Assembly (NCBI GenBank): GCA_934589675.1 | Contig: CAKTOF010000007.1 | Span: 81,342 to 145,341 of the forward strand | Source of the DNA: an uncultured Oscillospiraceae bacterium | GTDB taxonomy: Bacteria; Bacillota; Clostridia; Oscillospirales; Oscillospiraceae | Length of the DNA: 64,000 bases | Direction of reading: 5' to 3' | Part shown: positions 9,401 to 17,632 of the stretch, in pieces | Numbering within the stretch: position 1 is the first letter of the stretch | Layout of the letters: each line of letters begins with the position of its first letter | Translations under genes and position numbers: made by a program | Notes under the pieces: model-generated | Databases searched by the model: none | What the model saw: the letters and a program-made list of their open reading frames with translations, nothing else | Told to the model about the DNA's origin: nothing

Positions 9401-10412
9401 CCCAAATGTCGCTTTCGTTATTGATCGTCCAGCCGTTCAGGTTCAGCGTAAGCGTCTTATCCGAAACGACCACCGGTTTCGTAAGCGCCGTATTGCCGAT
9501 CATCACGATCGTGCTGCCGTTTGCAGCCGCATCGACCGCAGTCTGAAGGGCATTGTAGGTGGTCTCGCCAACCATAGCAACATAGTCGCCGCCCGTGACG
9601 CCGTAAGTACCATCTGCGTTTTGGGTCGGGATATAACCGGACGCACAGGAGGCAAGCGGAACTTCCCGGTCAAATGCGCCGCCCGCGATTGAGCCTAATT
9701 TGACACGGATCGTGCCAGTAAACCTGCCGTCAGTGATTGATACCTGGGCATTACTGGCATAAATTGCCTGCGGCCCACTCACAACACTTTCGCCGCTGAT
9801 CGTAATTTTGCTAGAGCTTCCCGGTCCGCTGATTGCAGTAATGCTGGTTTCCGAACCATCCCCCATCTCCGCAATGACAGAGCCGCCAGTCATGGCGAAG
9901 CTGCCTATCACATTAACCGCAACGTTGTTGCGCTTCGCGGTGCACTTAATCGTACCGCCAGTCATTTCAACAGCAGCACCGCGAGCTACATTGACTGCAT
10001 TGCCATTATTGGCGAAATACTCCGACGTAATTGTTCCGCCAGAAACGACAAGTTTACCATTCTCTTCAACTCTAACTACATTTCCGGACGTACCAGCGTA
10101 ATCGGCGCAAAGTACGCCTGTCTTATCTTCGCTGCTGTCCTTGACCGTCAATGTACCGTTAACCAGAACACGAACCTTATTGTTTGTATCCGTACCGCTA
10201 ATTTTCAGCGTGTGACCATTGAGATCAATCACAGTCGCTGTGTCCGCTTGGATGGCCAACTGATGATCCAATGTTACATCATTATTTAACGTAATAACGC
10301 CGTTTTCATCGGCCGCAGGCAGCGCAGTATCCGCTTCCGCCGCGAATGCCGTGGGCAGCAGCGTTGCTACCATACATATTGTAAGTAAGATCGCCAGAAT
10401 TCTACGTTTCAT
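6420..10412 (-). CDS. Large SLH-domain surface protein with beta-helix repeats
   Basis: Exported cell-surface protein of 1330 residues. A signal peptide (MKRRILAILLTICMVATLLPTAFA) is followed by about 800 residues of short repeats rich in Gly, Thr, Asn and Val (forms such as GGT, LNGH and ITNST). These suggest a right-handed beta-helix like pectate-lyase-type surface proteins. A helical and beta-sandwich linker follows. Three S-layer-homology repeats occupy about the last 180 residues (FTDVSKDSPYYDGI, FTDVAAGRYFTDAV and FTDESAISGYAISA). The SLH repeats should anchor it to secondary cell-wall polymer. AGGAGG lies about ten bases before the ATG. The substrate or adhesive role is unknown. Confidence 0.85.
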   Translation of the reverse strand: MKRRILAILLTICMVATLLPTAFAAEADTALPAADENGVITLNNDVTLDHQLAIQADTATVIDLNGHTLKISGTDTNNKVRVLVNGTLTVKDSSEDKTGVLCADYAGTSGNVVRVEENGKLVVSGGTITSEYFANNGNAVNVARGAAVEMTGGTIKCTAKRNNVAVNVIGSFAMTGGSVIAEMGDGSETSITAISGPGSSSKITISGESVVSGPQAIYASNAQVSITDGRFTGTIRVKLGSIAGGAFDREVPLASCASGYIPTQNADGTYGVTGGDYVAMVGETTYNALQTAVDAAANGSTIVMIGNTALTKPVVVSDKTLTLNLNGWTINNESDIWDVEPGAWSLISVRGSGNLTITGSGTLSARENDCYAVDVQDKNAQLTIEGGTYLGNIHAVYVESGSALIKGGTYSVQQKFPTAGKENEFVLNLYDAHREDGTAKLSVTGGTFYEFNPYDCKAEGEGTNFCAAGYCTSKYTSKGSTKYTVQVASVEVISGDKHDYYSNLSAAISAAKDGDTVKLLKDGTASSLKAGVAYDLNGHKLTYSGNGFAYEKQTTSFIDSSVSGIERGGTLSMTGAKAGYAGITVGTGATLNVSNISVTTTKGECFFPKGDAAQVNVTNCDMSANWYCIGTNAATTDNYNVEINLKGSTFVSRDASDGTPVYINVKGTLNIDDCELTSNRQAVMVRAGTANITNSTLKTNGNYTNKTQYYTSAWSSGNEVPAAALTVGNYQAGAASAYLAPAAVTIENSTLIGGNGFPAVYVDGNTTYAGSVTIGGENTYVSGAMLKGQQTAEGKVSIAVTGGYFTSDPSAYCDADHTGVASNDATYPYTVGEKNAEAKPAHVDSATVPAGTAQNASQQVQEVAQKMSAGAALSNNAASEAAAKDLANNNKTTGATAVEGTTTVMDKVNETLDEGSKLTDPDDVAIVYQTYIDVTVADAKQVSGDTITEITVDMTPMYRVVATTKTVVEGNTEIKADGDDKNAVVIEAGKKLTVPTGKYEVKLAIPSALAKENDKLAIKHTKDNGTVEFYTGTVTKEGEQLYVTFTTNGFSPFTIYAADANVAQIGEDVYISLDDAIKAVPNGGTIKLLKDNLSGTVSRAVSFTLTAASSDLLEHVKLTAGAGYSLKKEENTYTATYVGYGTTPAQGLPFTDVSKDSPYYDGIKFVYEKGIMKGVTPTTFEPGTAVTRGMLVTLLYRCEGSPAVTGASFTDVAAGRYFTDAVAWAAKNGIVTGFSDGTFRPDAPVSRQQLAVILFRYAGYKGMTAVTLEENLNGFTDESAISGYAISAMNWAVGQGLVNGFSDGSVRPTEGASRAQTATVLMRLLQNVLG

Positions 10413-10516
10413 AGTCTGTTATCCTCCTCTTTCTAAACTCCCGCCGCGCGGGCCGGGCGGTTGACCGGGCTGCCCGAATTGCCGGAAGGCGGCACGCGCC
10501 GCCTTCACTCGACATA

Positions 10517-10544
10517 ATTCTAGCACTTTAAAAACATAATTCAA
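10517..10544 (-). promoter_or_regulatory. Probable promoter of the large SLH gene
   Basis: On the minus strand TTGAAT and TAGAAT are separated by 16 bases. A second possible -35 (TTGACA) lies just upstream. The start codon is about 105 bases downstream. Confidence 0.5.
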
Positions 10545-10610
10545 CCCGTCTGTCAAACAATTTCCCTTAAAACCCATACCAAAATTTCATAGATGCCCTC
10601 CCGCCTTGCC

Positions 10611-10768
10611 CAAAGCCTCCCCTGCAAGGGGGAGGTGGCACGGCGAAGCCGTGACGGAGAGGTTTTTGCGGCCGCGAATTTGCGGAAGCGCCCTGCAATG
10701 CGGGCAGCTTTTTCACCTCTCAGTCGGCTCCGCCGACAGCTCCCCTGTCAGGGGAGCCATTCGGAGGG
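10611..10768. repeat. Intergenic inverted-repeat element, family 1 copy 2
   Basis: Same two-armed layout as at 6156-6315. The left arm is AAGCCTCCCCTGCAAGGGGG with GGTGGCACGGCGAAGCCGTG, and the right arm is CACCTCTCAGTCGGCTCCGC with CAGGGGAGCCATTCGG. Only about 45 bases separate it from copy 3. Confidence 0.75.
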
Positions 10769-10813
10769 CGCGTGCCGGAAATAAGCGCAGAGCAAACGCG
10801 CGAGTGGCGCGGC

Positions 10814-10986
10814 AAAGCCTCCCCTGTGTAAGGGGAGGTGGCACGGCGAAGCCGTGACGGAGGGGTTGTAGGCTGATGGGCTTGCTGCGCGGTTCGTTCT
10901 GACGCGGGCCTTGTGCTTCGGCCAAGCTCACAATCCCCCAGTCGGCTTCGCCGACAGCCCCCTTTACACAAGGAGGCCATTCGGTG
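10814..10986. repeat. Intergenic inverted-repeat element, family 1 copy 3
   Basis: The left arm (AAAGCCTCCCCTGTGTAAGG then GGCACGGCGAAGCCGTGACG) and the right arm (CCCCCAGTCGGCTTCGCCGA then TTTACACAAGGAGGCCATTC) are inverted variants of one unit. The remaining sequence to 11267 holds nothing I can identify. Confidence 0.75.
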
Positions 10987-11267
10987 GGCGCATACCGCAA
11001 TTGGCGCGGGGGAGACGCGATGGCGCAGGCTTGCAGGGGCGCTCCCCATTCTGCCGCCCCCTCCTGCGGCATAATATTTCCGATTGCAAGATGCGGCGAA
11101 TCGTGATAGTATTTGTCTGGTTCAATAGAACACTGGCGCTCCCCGTCTTTGCAAATCGCCCGATTATGTCTACCATTTTCGGGGTCTTGTTGGTCATTTC
11201 TGCCGATTTCCCCAGAAATGGCGTGCTTTTGCGCGCAAACATGGTGCGTTTTTTTCAAGAATCGGGA

Positions 11268-11296
11268 TTGCACTGTTCGGAACAATCTTTTATAAT
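11268..11296 (+). promoter_or_regulatory. Strong sigma-A promoter of the CoA-metabolism cluster
   Basis: TTGCAC, a 17-base spacer and TATAAT. The spacer contains the inverted repeat TGTTCGGAACA (11274-11284), a position where a repressor could block polymerase. The first gene starts 45 bases downstream. This is the only strong promoter I find before the internal one at 19549. Confidence 0.8.
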
Positions 11297-11340
11297 TATA
11301 TACGTAACTTTATGCTCAGCTTCAGGAAGGAGTATGCATC

Positions 11341-12126
11341 ATGAACATCCCGAGCTATGATCTGACCGGCAAGGTCGCCATCATCACCGGCTCTACCCGC
11401 GGCATCGGCAACGCCGTTGCGCACACCATGGGCAAGTTCGGCGCGAAGGTCGTCATCACCGGCCGCAAGCAGGACGCCTGCGACAAGGCTGCCGAGGCGC
11501 TCAAGGCCGAGGGCATCGACGCGCTCGGCGTCGCCTGCGAGGTCACCAAGGAGGCCGACCGCGAGAACCTCATCGCCAAGACCGTTGAGAAGTACGGCCG
11601 CCTCGACATCCTCGTCAACAACGCCGGCCTCGGCGGCCAGCCGAAGAAGATGATCGACATGGATGAGGACTACTTCGACAAGTACGTCGACGCCGACCTC
11701 AAGGGTCTGTACTTCATGAGCCAGCTCGCCGCCCGCCAGATGAAGGCGCAGGGCCGCGAGGACGGCGCCAACCCCTACCGCATCATCAACCTCTCCTCCG
11801 CCGCCGGCATCAAGGCCCCGATCGGCGACACCGTCTACGGCGCGTGCAAGGCCGCCGTCACCCACCTCACCAAAATCATGGCCAACGAGCTTGCCCGCTT
11901 CGGCATCCTCTGCAACGCCGTCGCCCCCGGCTACGTTCTCACCGACATGACCAAGGACGTCATGGCCGACGAGAAGAACGTCGCCGCCGTCACCCGCATG
12001 ATCTCCGTCCGCCGCTATGCGCAGCCGGAGGAGATCGCCTCGGTCATCACCTTCCTCGCCTCCCCGGCCGCCGGCTATGTCACCGGCGTTCTCATCCCGG
12101 TCGACGGCGGCATGACCATCAACTGA
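11341..12126 (+). CDS. Short-chain dehydrogenase/reductase (FabG-like)
   Basis: NAD(P)-dependent oxidoreductase of 261 residues, the classical SDR length. The cofactor motif TGSTRGIG is at about residues 16-23, NNAG at about 90-93, the catalytic Ser is in NLSSAAG, and YGACK gives the catalytic Tyr and Lys. The C-terminal VDGGMTIN is typical of FabG and acetoacetyl-CoA-reductase-like members. GAAGGAG precedes the ATG by eight bases. As first gene of the CoA cluster it probably oxidises or reduces a hydroxy or keto acid (or its CoA ester) in that pathway and not fatty acid synthesis. The exact substrate is unknown. Confidence 0.85.
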   Translation: MNIPSYDLTGKVAIITGSTRGIGNAVAHTMGKFGAKVVITGRKQDACDKAAEALKAEGIDALGVACEVTKEADRENLIAKTVEKYGRLDILVNNAGLGGQPKKMIDMDEDYFDKYVDADLKGLYFMSQLAARQMKAQGREDGANPYRIINLSSAAGIKAPIGDTVYGACKAAVTHLTKIMANELARFGILCNAVAPGYVLTDMTKDVMADEKNVAAVTRMISVRRYAQPEEIASVITFLASPAAGYVTGVLIPVDGGMTIN

Positions 12127-12281
12127 TTTTGTTGGATCCCGGCTTCGGCCGCTCTCCCTGAAAAAGTGCCGCAGACCAGCGGCCAGCTGCCGAACGCCGG
12201 TCGCCCCACCGGGGCACCAATGGGCCCGTGATCTGGCAACGGATGTGCGGGAGTGCTTTAATTAAATGGAGGATTTACATT

Positions 12282-13901
12282 ATGGGAGTCGGAACTTACG
12301 AACAGTACAAGCAGCGCCTTCTGAACATGAAGGCCAACGTCTACCTGCACGGCCAGAAGGTCGACCGCTCCAACGGCAAGCAGGGCGCCGAGCGCGACCT
12401 CGCCGACTGGATCGTCGGCGGCACCTACGTCATGAAGCAGTGCTACGACACCGCCAATGACCCGCGCTACGAGGACGTGTGCGTCGCAACATCCAACATC
12501 CCCGGCATGGAAGGCCAGAAGATCAACCGCAGCACGAACATCCATCACAGCCAGGATGACCTGCTCAAGAAGCAGCTCATGACCCGCCTCATCTGCCACC
12601 GCGTCGGCGGCTGCATGCAGCGCTGCATGGGCTCTGACGCTCTCAACGCCCTCTACTCCGTCACGTTTGACTGCGACGCCGCCTGCGGCACCGAGTATCA
12701 TCAGCGCCTGCTCAAGTACATCGCCTACTGCCAGGAGAATGACCTCGTCTGCAACTGCGCGCAGACCGACGTCAAGGGCTCCCGCAACCCGAAGTACAAG
12801 CGTGCTCATATGCAGCCGGATCCCGACCAGTTCGTCCATGTCGTTGAGACGAACGTCGACGGCATCGGCGTCGACGGCAAGCCCTGCAAGGGCATCATCG
12901 TCCGCGGCGCGAAGATCTGCAACTCCAACGCTCCGTACGTCGACGAGATCATCGTCAACCCGACGAAGTTCATGAGCCCGGACGACTCCGACTACGCCGT
13001 CGCCTTCGCCCTGCCGGCCGACTGGGACGGCATCAAGCTCATGGCGCTGCCCGGCCAGCACCACAAGCGCAAGCACATCGACGCCCCGTGGGCGCACATC
13101 GGCGACGTTGAGTCCCTGACCATCTTCGACGATGTCTTTGTCCCGTACGAGCGCGTGTTCATGTGCGGCCGCGATCAGGAGGACGTCTGCCGCTACGCCG
13201 GCTACCTCGCCCTCATGTTCGCGCACTATCACCGTCATTCCTACACCGGCTGCAAGACCGCCGTCTCCGAGGTCATTGCCTCCCAGGCCGCGCTCGTCGC
13301 CGATGTGAACGACATCGCCAAGGAGTCGCACGTCCGCTCCAAGCTGTGCGACATCATCCAGACGGCCGAGCTCGTCTTCGCCGCCGGCGAAGCCTCTGCG
13401 CACCACGGCGTGCAGTTCCCGTCCGGCCAGTGGGTCCCGGACGAGATCCTCACCAACGCCGGCCGCCGCATCGCCGGTCACAACATCTACCACGAGTACG
13501 AGATCCTCGCCGACCTCACCGGCGGCGTCTGCGCCTCCCTCCCGACCGAGGAGAGCTTCTACGCTCCGGAGACCGCGGATCTGTGCAACAAGTACATCGT
13601 CCGCAACCCGGCCTACACCGCCGAGGAGACGCATCGCGTCATGCGCATGATGGAAGACAAGCTCTGCGACGCCTTCGAGGGCGCTCAGGCTGTCGCCGGC
13701 GTCCACGGCGGCGGCTCCCCGCTCATGGAGGAGATCACGCTCATGAGCCGCTACGACCTCGAGGAGCTCAAGAAGATCGCGAAGTACCTCGCCGGCCTGC
13801 CCGGCTATGATGAGTGCCCGCGCTATGAGCGCAGCGCGCATCCCGCGACCCCGCGTGCCATGCTCGCCCGCTTCGACTCGATGAAGGCCGCAAAGAAATA
13901 A
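12282..13901 (+). CDS. 4-hydroxybutyryl-CoA dehydratase family protein, copy 1
   Basis: FAD and [4Fe-4S] enzyme of the AbfD / 4-hydroxyphenylacetate-3-hydroxylase fold, 539 residues. AbfD dehydrates 4-hydroxybutyryl-CoA to crotonyl-CoA through a ketyl radical. Comparing with my memory of Clostridium aminobutyricum AbfD, all iron-sulfur ligands are kept: CMQRC gives Cys111 and Cys115, and YHRHSYTGCK gives His317 and Cys324 with the adjacent Tyr321 and Lys325. This argues for a dehydratase and against an oxygenase. The start at 12282 has GGAGG nine bases upstream. An in-frame ATG at 12228 has no such site. Real substrate unproven. From about 12654 it is identical in DNA to the next gene. Confidence 0.85.
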   Translation: MGVGTYEQYKQRLLNMKANVYLHGQKVDRSNGKQGAERDLADWIVGGTYVMKQCYDTANDPRYEDVCVATSNIPGMEGQKINRSTNIHHSQDDLLKKQLMTRLICHRVGGCMQRCMGSDALNALYSVTFDCDAACGTEYHQRLLKYIAYCQENDLVCNCAQTDVKGSRNPKYKRAHMQPDPDQFVHVVETNVDGIGVDGKPCKGIIVRGAKICNSNAPYVDEIIVNPTKFMSPDDSDYAVAFALPADWDGIKLMALPGQHHKRKHIDAPWAHIGDVESLTIFDDVFVPYERVFMCGRDQEDVCRYAGYLALMFAHYHRHSYTGCKTAVSEVIASQAALVADVNDIAKESHVRSKLCDIIQTAELVFAAGEASAHHGVQFPSGQWVPDEILTNAGRRIAGHNIYHEYEILADLTGGVCASLPTEESFYAPETADLCNKYIVRNPAYTAEETHRVMRMMEDKLCDAFEGAQAVAGVHGGGSPLMEEITLMSRYDLEELKKIAKYLAGLPGYDECPRYERSAHPATPRAMLARFDSMKAAKK

Positions 13902-14035
13902 TTTCCCGCAGCCAACGCCGGGAGGAGCGCCGCGTGTCGGCATCTTCCCCGCACGCGGATAATATGGTATCCACAGGCGGCGCCTGTGATATAGATTGAT
14001 TCAAACAAATTTAAATACTGGAGGAACGAAAACCA

Positions 14036-15649
14036 ATGGGAATCGGAACGTATGAACAGTACAAGCAGCGTCTTCTCGGCATGAAGCCGAACGTCTACCT
14101 GCACGGCCAGAAGGTCGACCGCTCCAACGGCAAGCAGGGCGCCGAGCGCGACCTTGCCGACTGGATCGTCGGCGGCACCTACGTCATGAAGCAGTGCTAC
14201 GACACCGCCAATGACCCGCGCTACGCCGACGTCTGCGTCGCCATCTCCAACATCCCGGGCATGGAGGGCAAGGAAGTCAACCGCTGCACCCACATTCACG
14301 GCAGCCGCGAGGATCTGCTCAAGAAGCAGCTCATGACCCGCCTCATCTGCCACCGCGTCGGCGGCTGCATGCAGCGCTGCATGGGCACGGACGCCATGAA
14401 CGCTCTGTACTCCGTCACGTTTGACTGCGACGCCGCCTGCGGCACCGAGTATCATCAGCGCCTGCTCAAGTACATCGCCTACTGCCAGGAGAATGACCTC
14501 GTCTGCAACTGCGCGCAGACCGACGTCAAGGGCTCCCGCAACCCGAAGTACAAGCGTGCTCATATGCAGCCGGATCCCGACCAGTTCGTCCATGTCGTTG
14601 AGACGAACGTCGACGGCATCGGCGTCGACGGCAAGCCCTGCAAGGGCATCATCGTCCGCGGCGCGAAGATCTGCAACTCCAACGCTCCGTACGTCGACGA
14701 GATCATCGTCAACCCGACGAAGTTCATGAGCCCGGACGACTCCGACTACGCCGTCGCCTTCGCCCTGCCGGCCGACTGGGACGGCATCAAGCTCATGGCG
14801 CTGCCCGGCCAGCACCACAAGCGCAAGCACATCGACGCCCCGTGGGCGCACATCGGCGACGTTGAGTCCCTGACCATCTTCGACGATGTCTTTGTCCCGT
14901 ACGAGCGCGTGTTCATGTGCGGCCGCGATCAGGAGGACGTCTGCCGCTACGCCGGCTACCTCGCCCTCATGTTCGCGCACTATCACCGTCATTCCTACAC
15001 CGGCTGCAAGACCGCCGTCTCCGAGGTCATTGCCTCCCAGGCCGCGCTCGTCGCCGATGTGAACGACATCGCCAAGGAGTCGCACGTCCGCTCCAAGCTG
15101 TGCGACATCATCCAGACGGCCGAGCTCGTCTTCGCCGCCGGCGAAGCCTCTGCGCACCACGGCGTGCAGTTCCCGTCCGGCCAGTGGGTCCCGGACGAGA
15201 TCCTCACCAACGCCGGCCGCCGCATCGCCGGTCACAACATCTACCACGAGTACGAGATCCTCGCCGACCTCACCGGCGGCGTCTGCGCCTCCCTCCCGAC
15301 CGAGGAGAGCTTCTACGCTCCGGAGACCGCGGATCTGTGCAACAAGTACATCGTCCGCAACCCGGCCTACACCGCCGAGGAGACGCATCGCGTCATGCGC
15401 ATGATGGAAGACAAGCTCTGCGACGCCTTCGAGGGCGCTCAGGCTGTCGCCGGCGTCCACGGCGGCGGCTCCCCGCTCATGGAGGAGATCACGCTCATGA
15501 GCCGCTACGACCTCGAGGAGCTCAAGAAGATCGCGAAGTACCTCGCTGGCCTGCCCGGCTATGAGGAGTGCCCGCGCTACGAGCGTGCCACGGCGACCCC
15601 GCGCGCCATGCTCGCCCGCTTCGACGCTCTCAAGACCGCGAAGAAGTAA
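14036..15649 (+). CDS. 4-hydroxybutyryl-CoA dehydratase family protein, copy 2
   Basis: Tandem paralog of the preceding gene, 537 residues, with the same iron-sulfur ligands (CMQRC, then YHRHSYTGC). I find no base difference from copy 1 between 14408 and 15546. Differences cluster at residues 64-92 (for example NIHHSQDD in copy 1, HIHGSRED here) and at the last 25 residues, where copy 1 has an extra two residues. A GGAGG ribosome site precedes the ATG. The two proteins could form mixed tetramers or act on related substrates. The concentrated divergence upstream of the Cys cluster could affect specificity, which is inference. Confidence 0.85.
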   Translation: MGIGTYEQYKQRLLGMKPNVYLHGQKVDRSNGKQGAERDLADWIVGGTYVMKQCYDTANDPRYADVCVAISNIPGMEGKEVNRCTHIHGSREDLLKKQLMTRLICHRVGGCMQRCMGTDAMNALYSVTFDCDAACGTEYHQRLLKYIAYCQENDLVCNCAQTDVKGSRNPKYKRAHMQPDPDQFVHVVETNVDGIGVDGKPCKGIIVRGAKICNSNAPYVDEIIVNPTKFMSPDDSDYAVAFALPADWDGIKLMALPGQHHKRKHIDAPWAHIGDVESLTIFDDVFVPYERVFMCGRDQEDVCRYAGYLALMFAHYHRHSYTGCKTAVSEVIASQAALVADVNDIAKESHVRSKLCDIIQTAELVFAAGEASAHHGVQFPSGQWVPDEILTNAGRRIAGHNIYHEYEILADLTGGVCASLPTEESFYAPETADLCNKYIVRNPAYTAEETHRVMRMMEDKLCDAFEGAQAVAGVHGGGSPLMEEITLMSRYDLEELKKIAKYLAGLPGYEECPRYERATATPRAMLARFDALKTAKK

Positions 15650-15743
15650 TAAAGCCTACGCAGCAGGGACAGGCAGGAAACTGCCTGTCCCCCGCGTGCG
15701 CTTCCCGCATCGAACATTTTTGAAGTAAAGGACTGAAAACCAC

Positions 15744-16601
15744 ATGGCTCATTTGAACAGAAAGATCGGCATTCCGTCGTTCGATATGACCGGCAAGACC
15801 GCCATCATCACCGGCGGCACGCAGGGTCTCGGCTTCGGCATCGCCTGCGCGCTCGCTGCCTACGGTGCAAACGTCGTCATCACGGCCCGCACCGAGAAAA
15901 AGGTGCTTGACGCCGCTGCCGACCTGAACGAGAACTACTGCAAGGGCGGCCGTGCCATCGGCATTCCGGCCGACTCGAGCAAGATGGAGTCCATCCAGAT
16001 GGTCATCGACAAGACGGTCGAGGAGTTCGGCGAGCTGAACGTCCTCATCAACAATGCCGGCATCTCCGGTCCGACCGCCCTCATCGTCGAGACCCGCGAG
16101 GGCCGTCCGGAGTACACCCCGGCGGACTTTGAGAAGGTCATCGCCACGAACCTGACCGGCACGTTCATGTTCTGCCAGGCCGCTGCGCGCCAGATGATCA
16201 AGCAGAACGCCACCAACGGCAAGAAGGGCGGCAAGATCATCATCACCGCCTCCGTCGGCGGCCTCATCGGCGGCAAGGGCGTTGTTGCCTACGGCGCCTC
16301 CAAGGCCGGCTGCCTGAGTCTCGCCCGCACCATGGCCAACAACTTCGGCCGTGAGAACATCACCTGCAACTGCATCTGCCCGGGCTACGTCGTCACCCCG
16401 CTCAATGAGGAGTTCTTCATCGACGCCGACGGCAACCCGACCGACTACTATAAGCAGCAGTCCAAGGCCACCTCGGTCCGCCGCCTCGGCACGATCGAGG
16501 AGATCGCCGGCCCGGTTCTCGCCATGTGCTCGGACAGCTTCAACTACATGACCGGCACGTACATCCTCTGCGACGGCGGCCAGTCCATCCCGGCGGAATA
16601 A
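15744..16601 (+). CDS. Short-chain dehydrogenase/reductase, second SDR
   Basis: NAD(P)-dependent SDR of 285 residues. It carries TGGTQGLG near residue 25, NNAG near 103, ITASVGG with the catalytic Ser, and YGASK with Tyr and Lys. It is longer than the first SDR because of a short insertion after NNAGISG and another near residue 230. The resemblance is to gluconate-5-dehydrogenase and sugar-alcohol-type SDRs. The ribosome site is weak (AAAGGA). It is followed after 13 bases by the crotonase gene, so the two are co-transcribed. It may interconvert a hydroxyl and a keto group on the pathway substrate. Confidence 0.8.
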   Translation: MAHLNRKIGIPSFDMTGKTAIITGGTQGLGFGIACALAAYGANVVITARTEKKVLDAAADLNENYCKGGRAIGIPADSSKMESIQMVIDKTVEEFGELNVLINNAGISGPTALIVETREGRPEYTPADFEKVIATNLTGTFMFCQAAARQMIKQNATNGKKGGKIIITASVGGLIGGKGVVAYGASKAGCLSLARTMANNFGRENITCNCICPGYVVTPLNEEFFIDADGNPTDYYKQQSKATSVRRLGTIEEIAGPVLAMCSDSFNYMTGTYILCDGGQSIPAE

Positions 16602-16614
16602 GCAGGAGGCACTC

Positions 16615-17538
16615 ATGGAATACGAAAACATCATCTATTCTGTGCAGGACGGCATCGCCACCATCCAGCTCAACCGTCCGAAGGCGCTCAACGCCCTCAA
16701 CTCCGAGATCAACCGCGACATCATGGCCGCGATCAATGAGGTCAAGGCCGATCCCTCTGTCCGCGTCCTCATCCTGACAGGCAGCGAGAAGGCCTTTGCG
16801 GCCGGCGCCGACGTCAAGGAGATGGCCGAGGCGACCCCGCGCTACGCGCGCGAGTTCTCCGGCCTTGCCATCGACATCAACAATGAGCTTGAGTCCATGT
16901 CCATCCCGACGATCGCGGCCGTTGCCGGCTTCGCGTTCGGCGGCGGCTTCGAGATGCCGCTTGCGTGCGACTTCCGCGTCGGCGGTCCGCGCACGTGCCT
17001 GGCGTTCCCGGAGTGCGGCCTGGGCATCATCCCGGGCGCCAACGGCTGCGCCCGCGCCACAGCGCTCGTCGGCGCGGCGAAGGCCAAGGAGCTCGTCATG
17101 CTCTCCGACCCGGCGCATCCGCTGACCGGCAAGGAGGCCTACGACCTCGGCCTGCTCAACTGGTTCGTCGTCGGCGACGCGGAGCTCGAGAGCGCTGCCG
17201 CCGAGGCGAAGAAGGCGTTCAAGGCCGCGAAGAAGGCCGGCGAGGCGAACCTCGACGCGCTCAAGGCCGCCAACAAGGCCGCCGAGTCCGTCGCGGCGAA
17301 GGCCGAGTACGACGCCATCTACGCCAAGGCCGTCGAGATCGCCGAGCGTCTGAAGGCTCGCCCGGCCTGCGCGCTCGCCTCCGCCAAGGCCGCCATCAAC
17401 AAGGCCTCCCTCGAGACCATCTCGCAGGGCAAGGCCACGGAGACGACCGAGTTCACGCTCCTCTTCGACACGCACGACCAGAAAGAGGGTATGGCCGCTA
17501 TGATCGAAAAACGTCAGGCGGTCTTTACGAACAACTAA
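16615..17538 (+). CDS. Enoyl-CoA hydratase/isomerase with an Ala/Lys-rich insertion
   Basis: Crotonase-fold enzyme, probably hydrating a 2-enoyl-CoA. It has 307 residues against about 260 for the family. Both catalytic glutamates are present, Glu113 in GGGFE and Glu133 in FPEC, and AAGAD forms the oxyanion hole. The substrate-loop motif usually read PGFGGTQRL is altered to PGANGCARA. An insertion at about residues 192-238, almost only Ala, Lys, Glu and Asp, lies before the C-terminal helices and is probably helical. A GGAGG site is seven bases before the ATG. Its substrate may differ from crotonyl-CoA, since a normal crt lies at 40732. Confidence 0.85.
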   Translation: MEYENIIYSVQDGIATIQLNRPKALNALNSEINRDIMAAINEVKADPSVRVLILTGSEKAFAAGADVKEMAEATPRYAREFSGLAIDINNELESMSIPTIAAVAGFAFGGGFEMPLACDFRVGGPRTCLAFPECGLGIIPGANGCARATALVGAAKAKELVMLSDPAHPLTGKEAYDLGLLNWFVVGDAELESAAAEAKKAFKAAKKAGEANLDALKAANKAAESVAAKAEYDAIYAKAVEIAERLKARPACALASAKAAINKASLETISQGKATETTEFTLLFDTHDQKEGMAAMIEKRQAVFTNN

Positions 17539-17632
17539 CTTCGTAGGAAGCATAGCCGGGACGCCGCAAGGCGTCCGGTTGTGTTGCCGATAACAACGCA
17601 TCTGCATCAAATTCATAAAGGAGACGATTCCA

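Noticed and set aside
11040..11267. Short frames on both strands before the CoA cluster
   Set aside because: They lack ribosome sites, overlap repeats, and show no recognisable protein features.
12282..15649. The tandem genes as flavin-dependent 4-hydroxyphenylacetate 3-monooxygenases
   Set aside because: The two-Cys CMQRC, His317 and Cys324 iron-sulfur ligands of AbfD-type dehydratases are present, and the host is an anaerobe.
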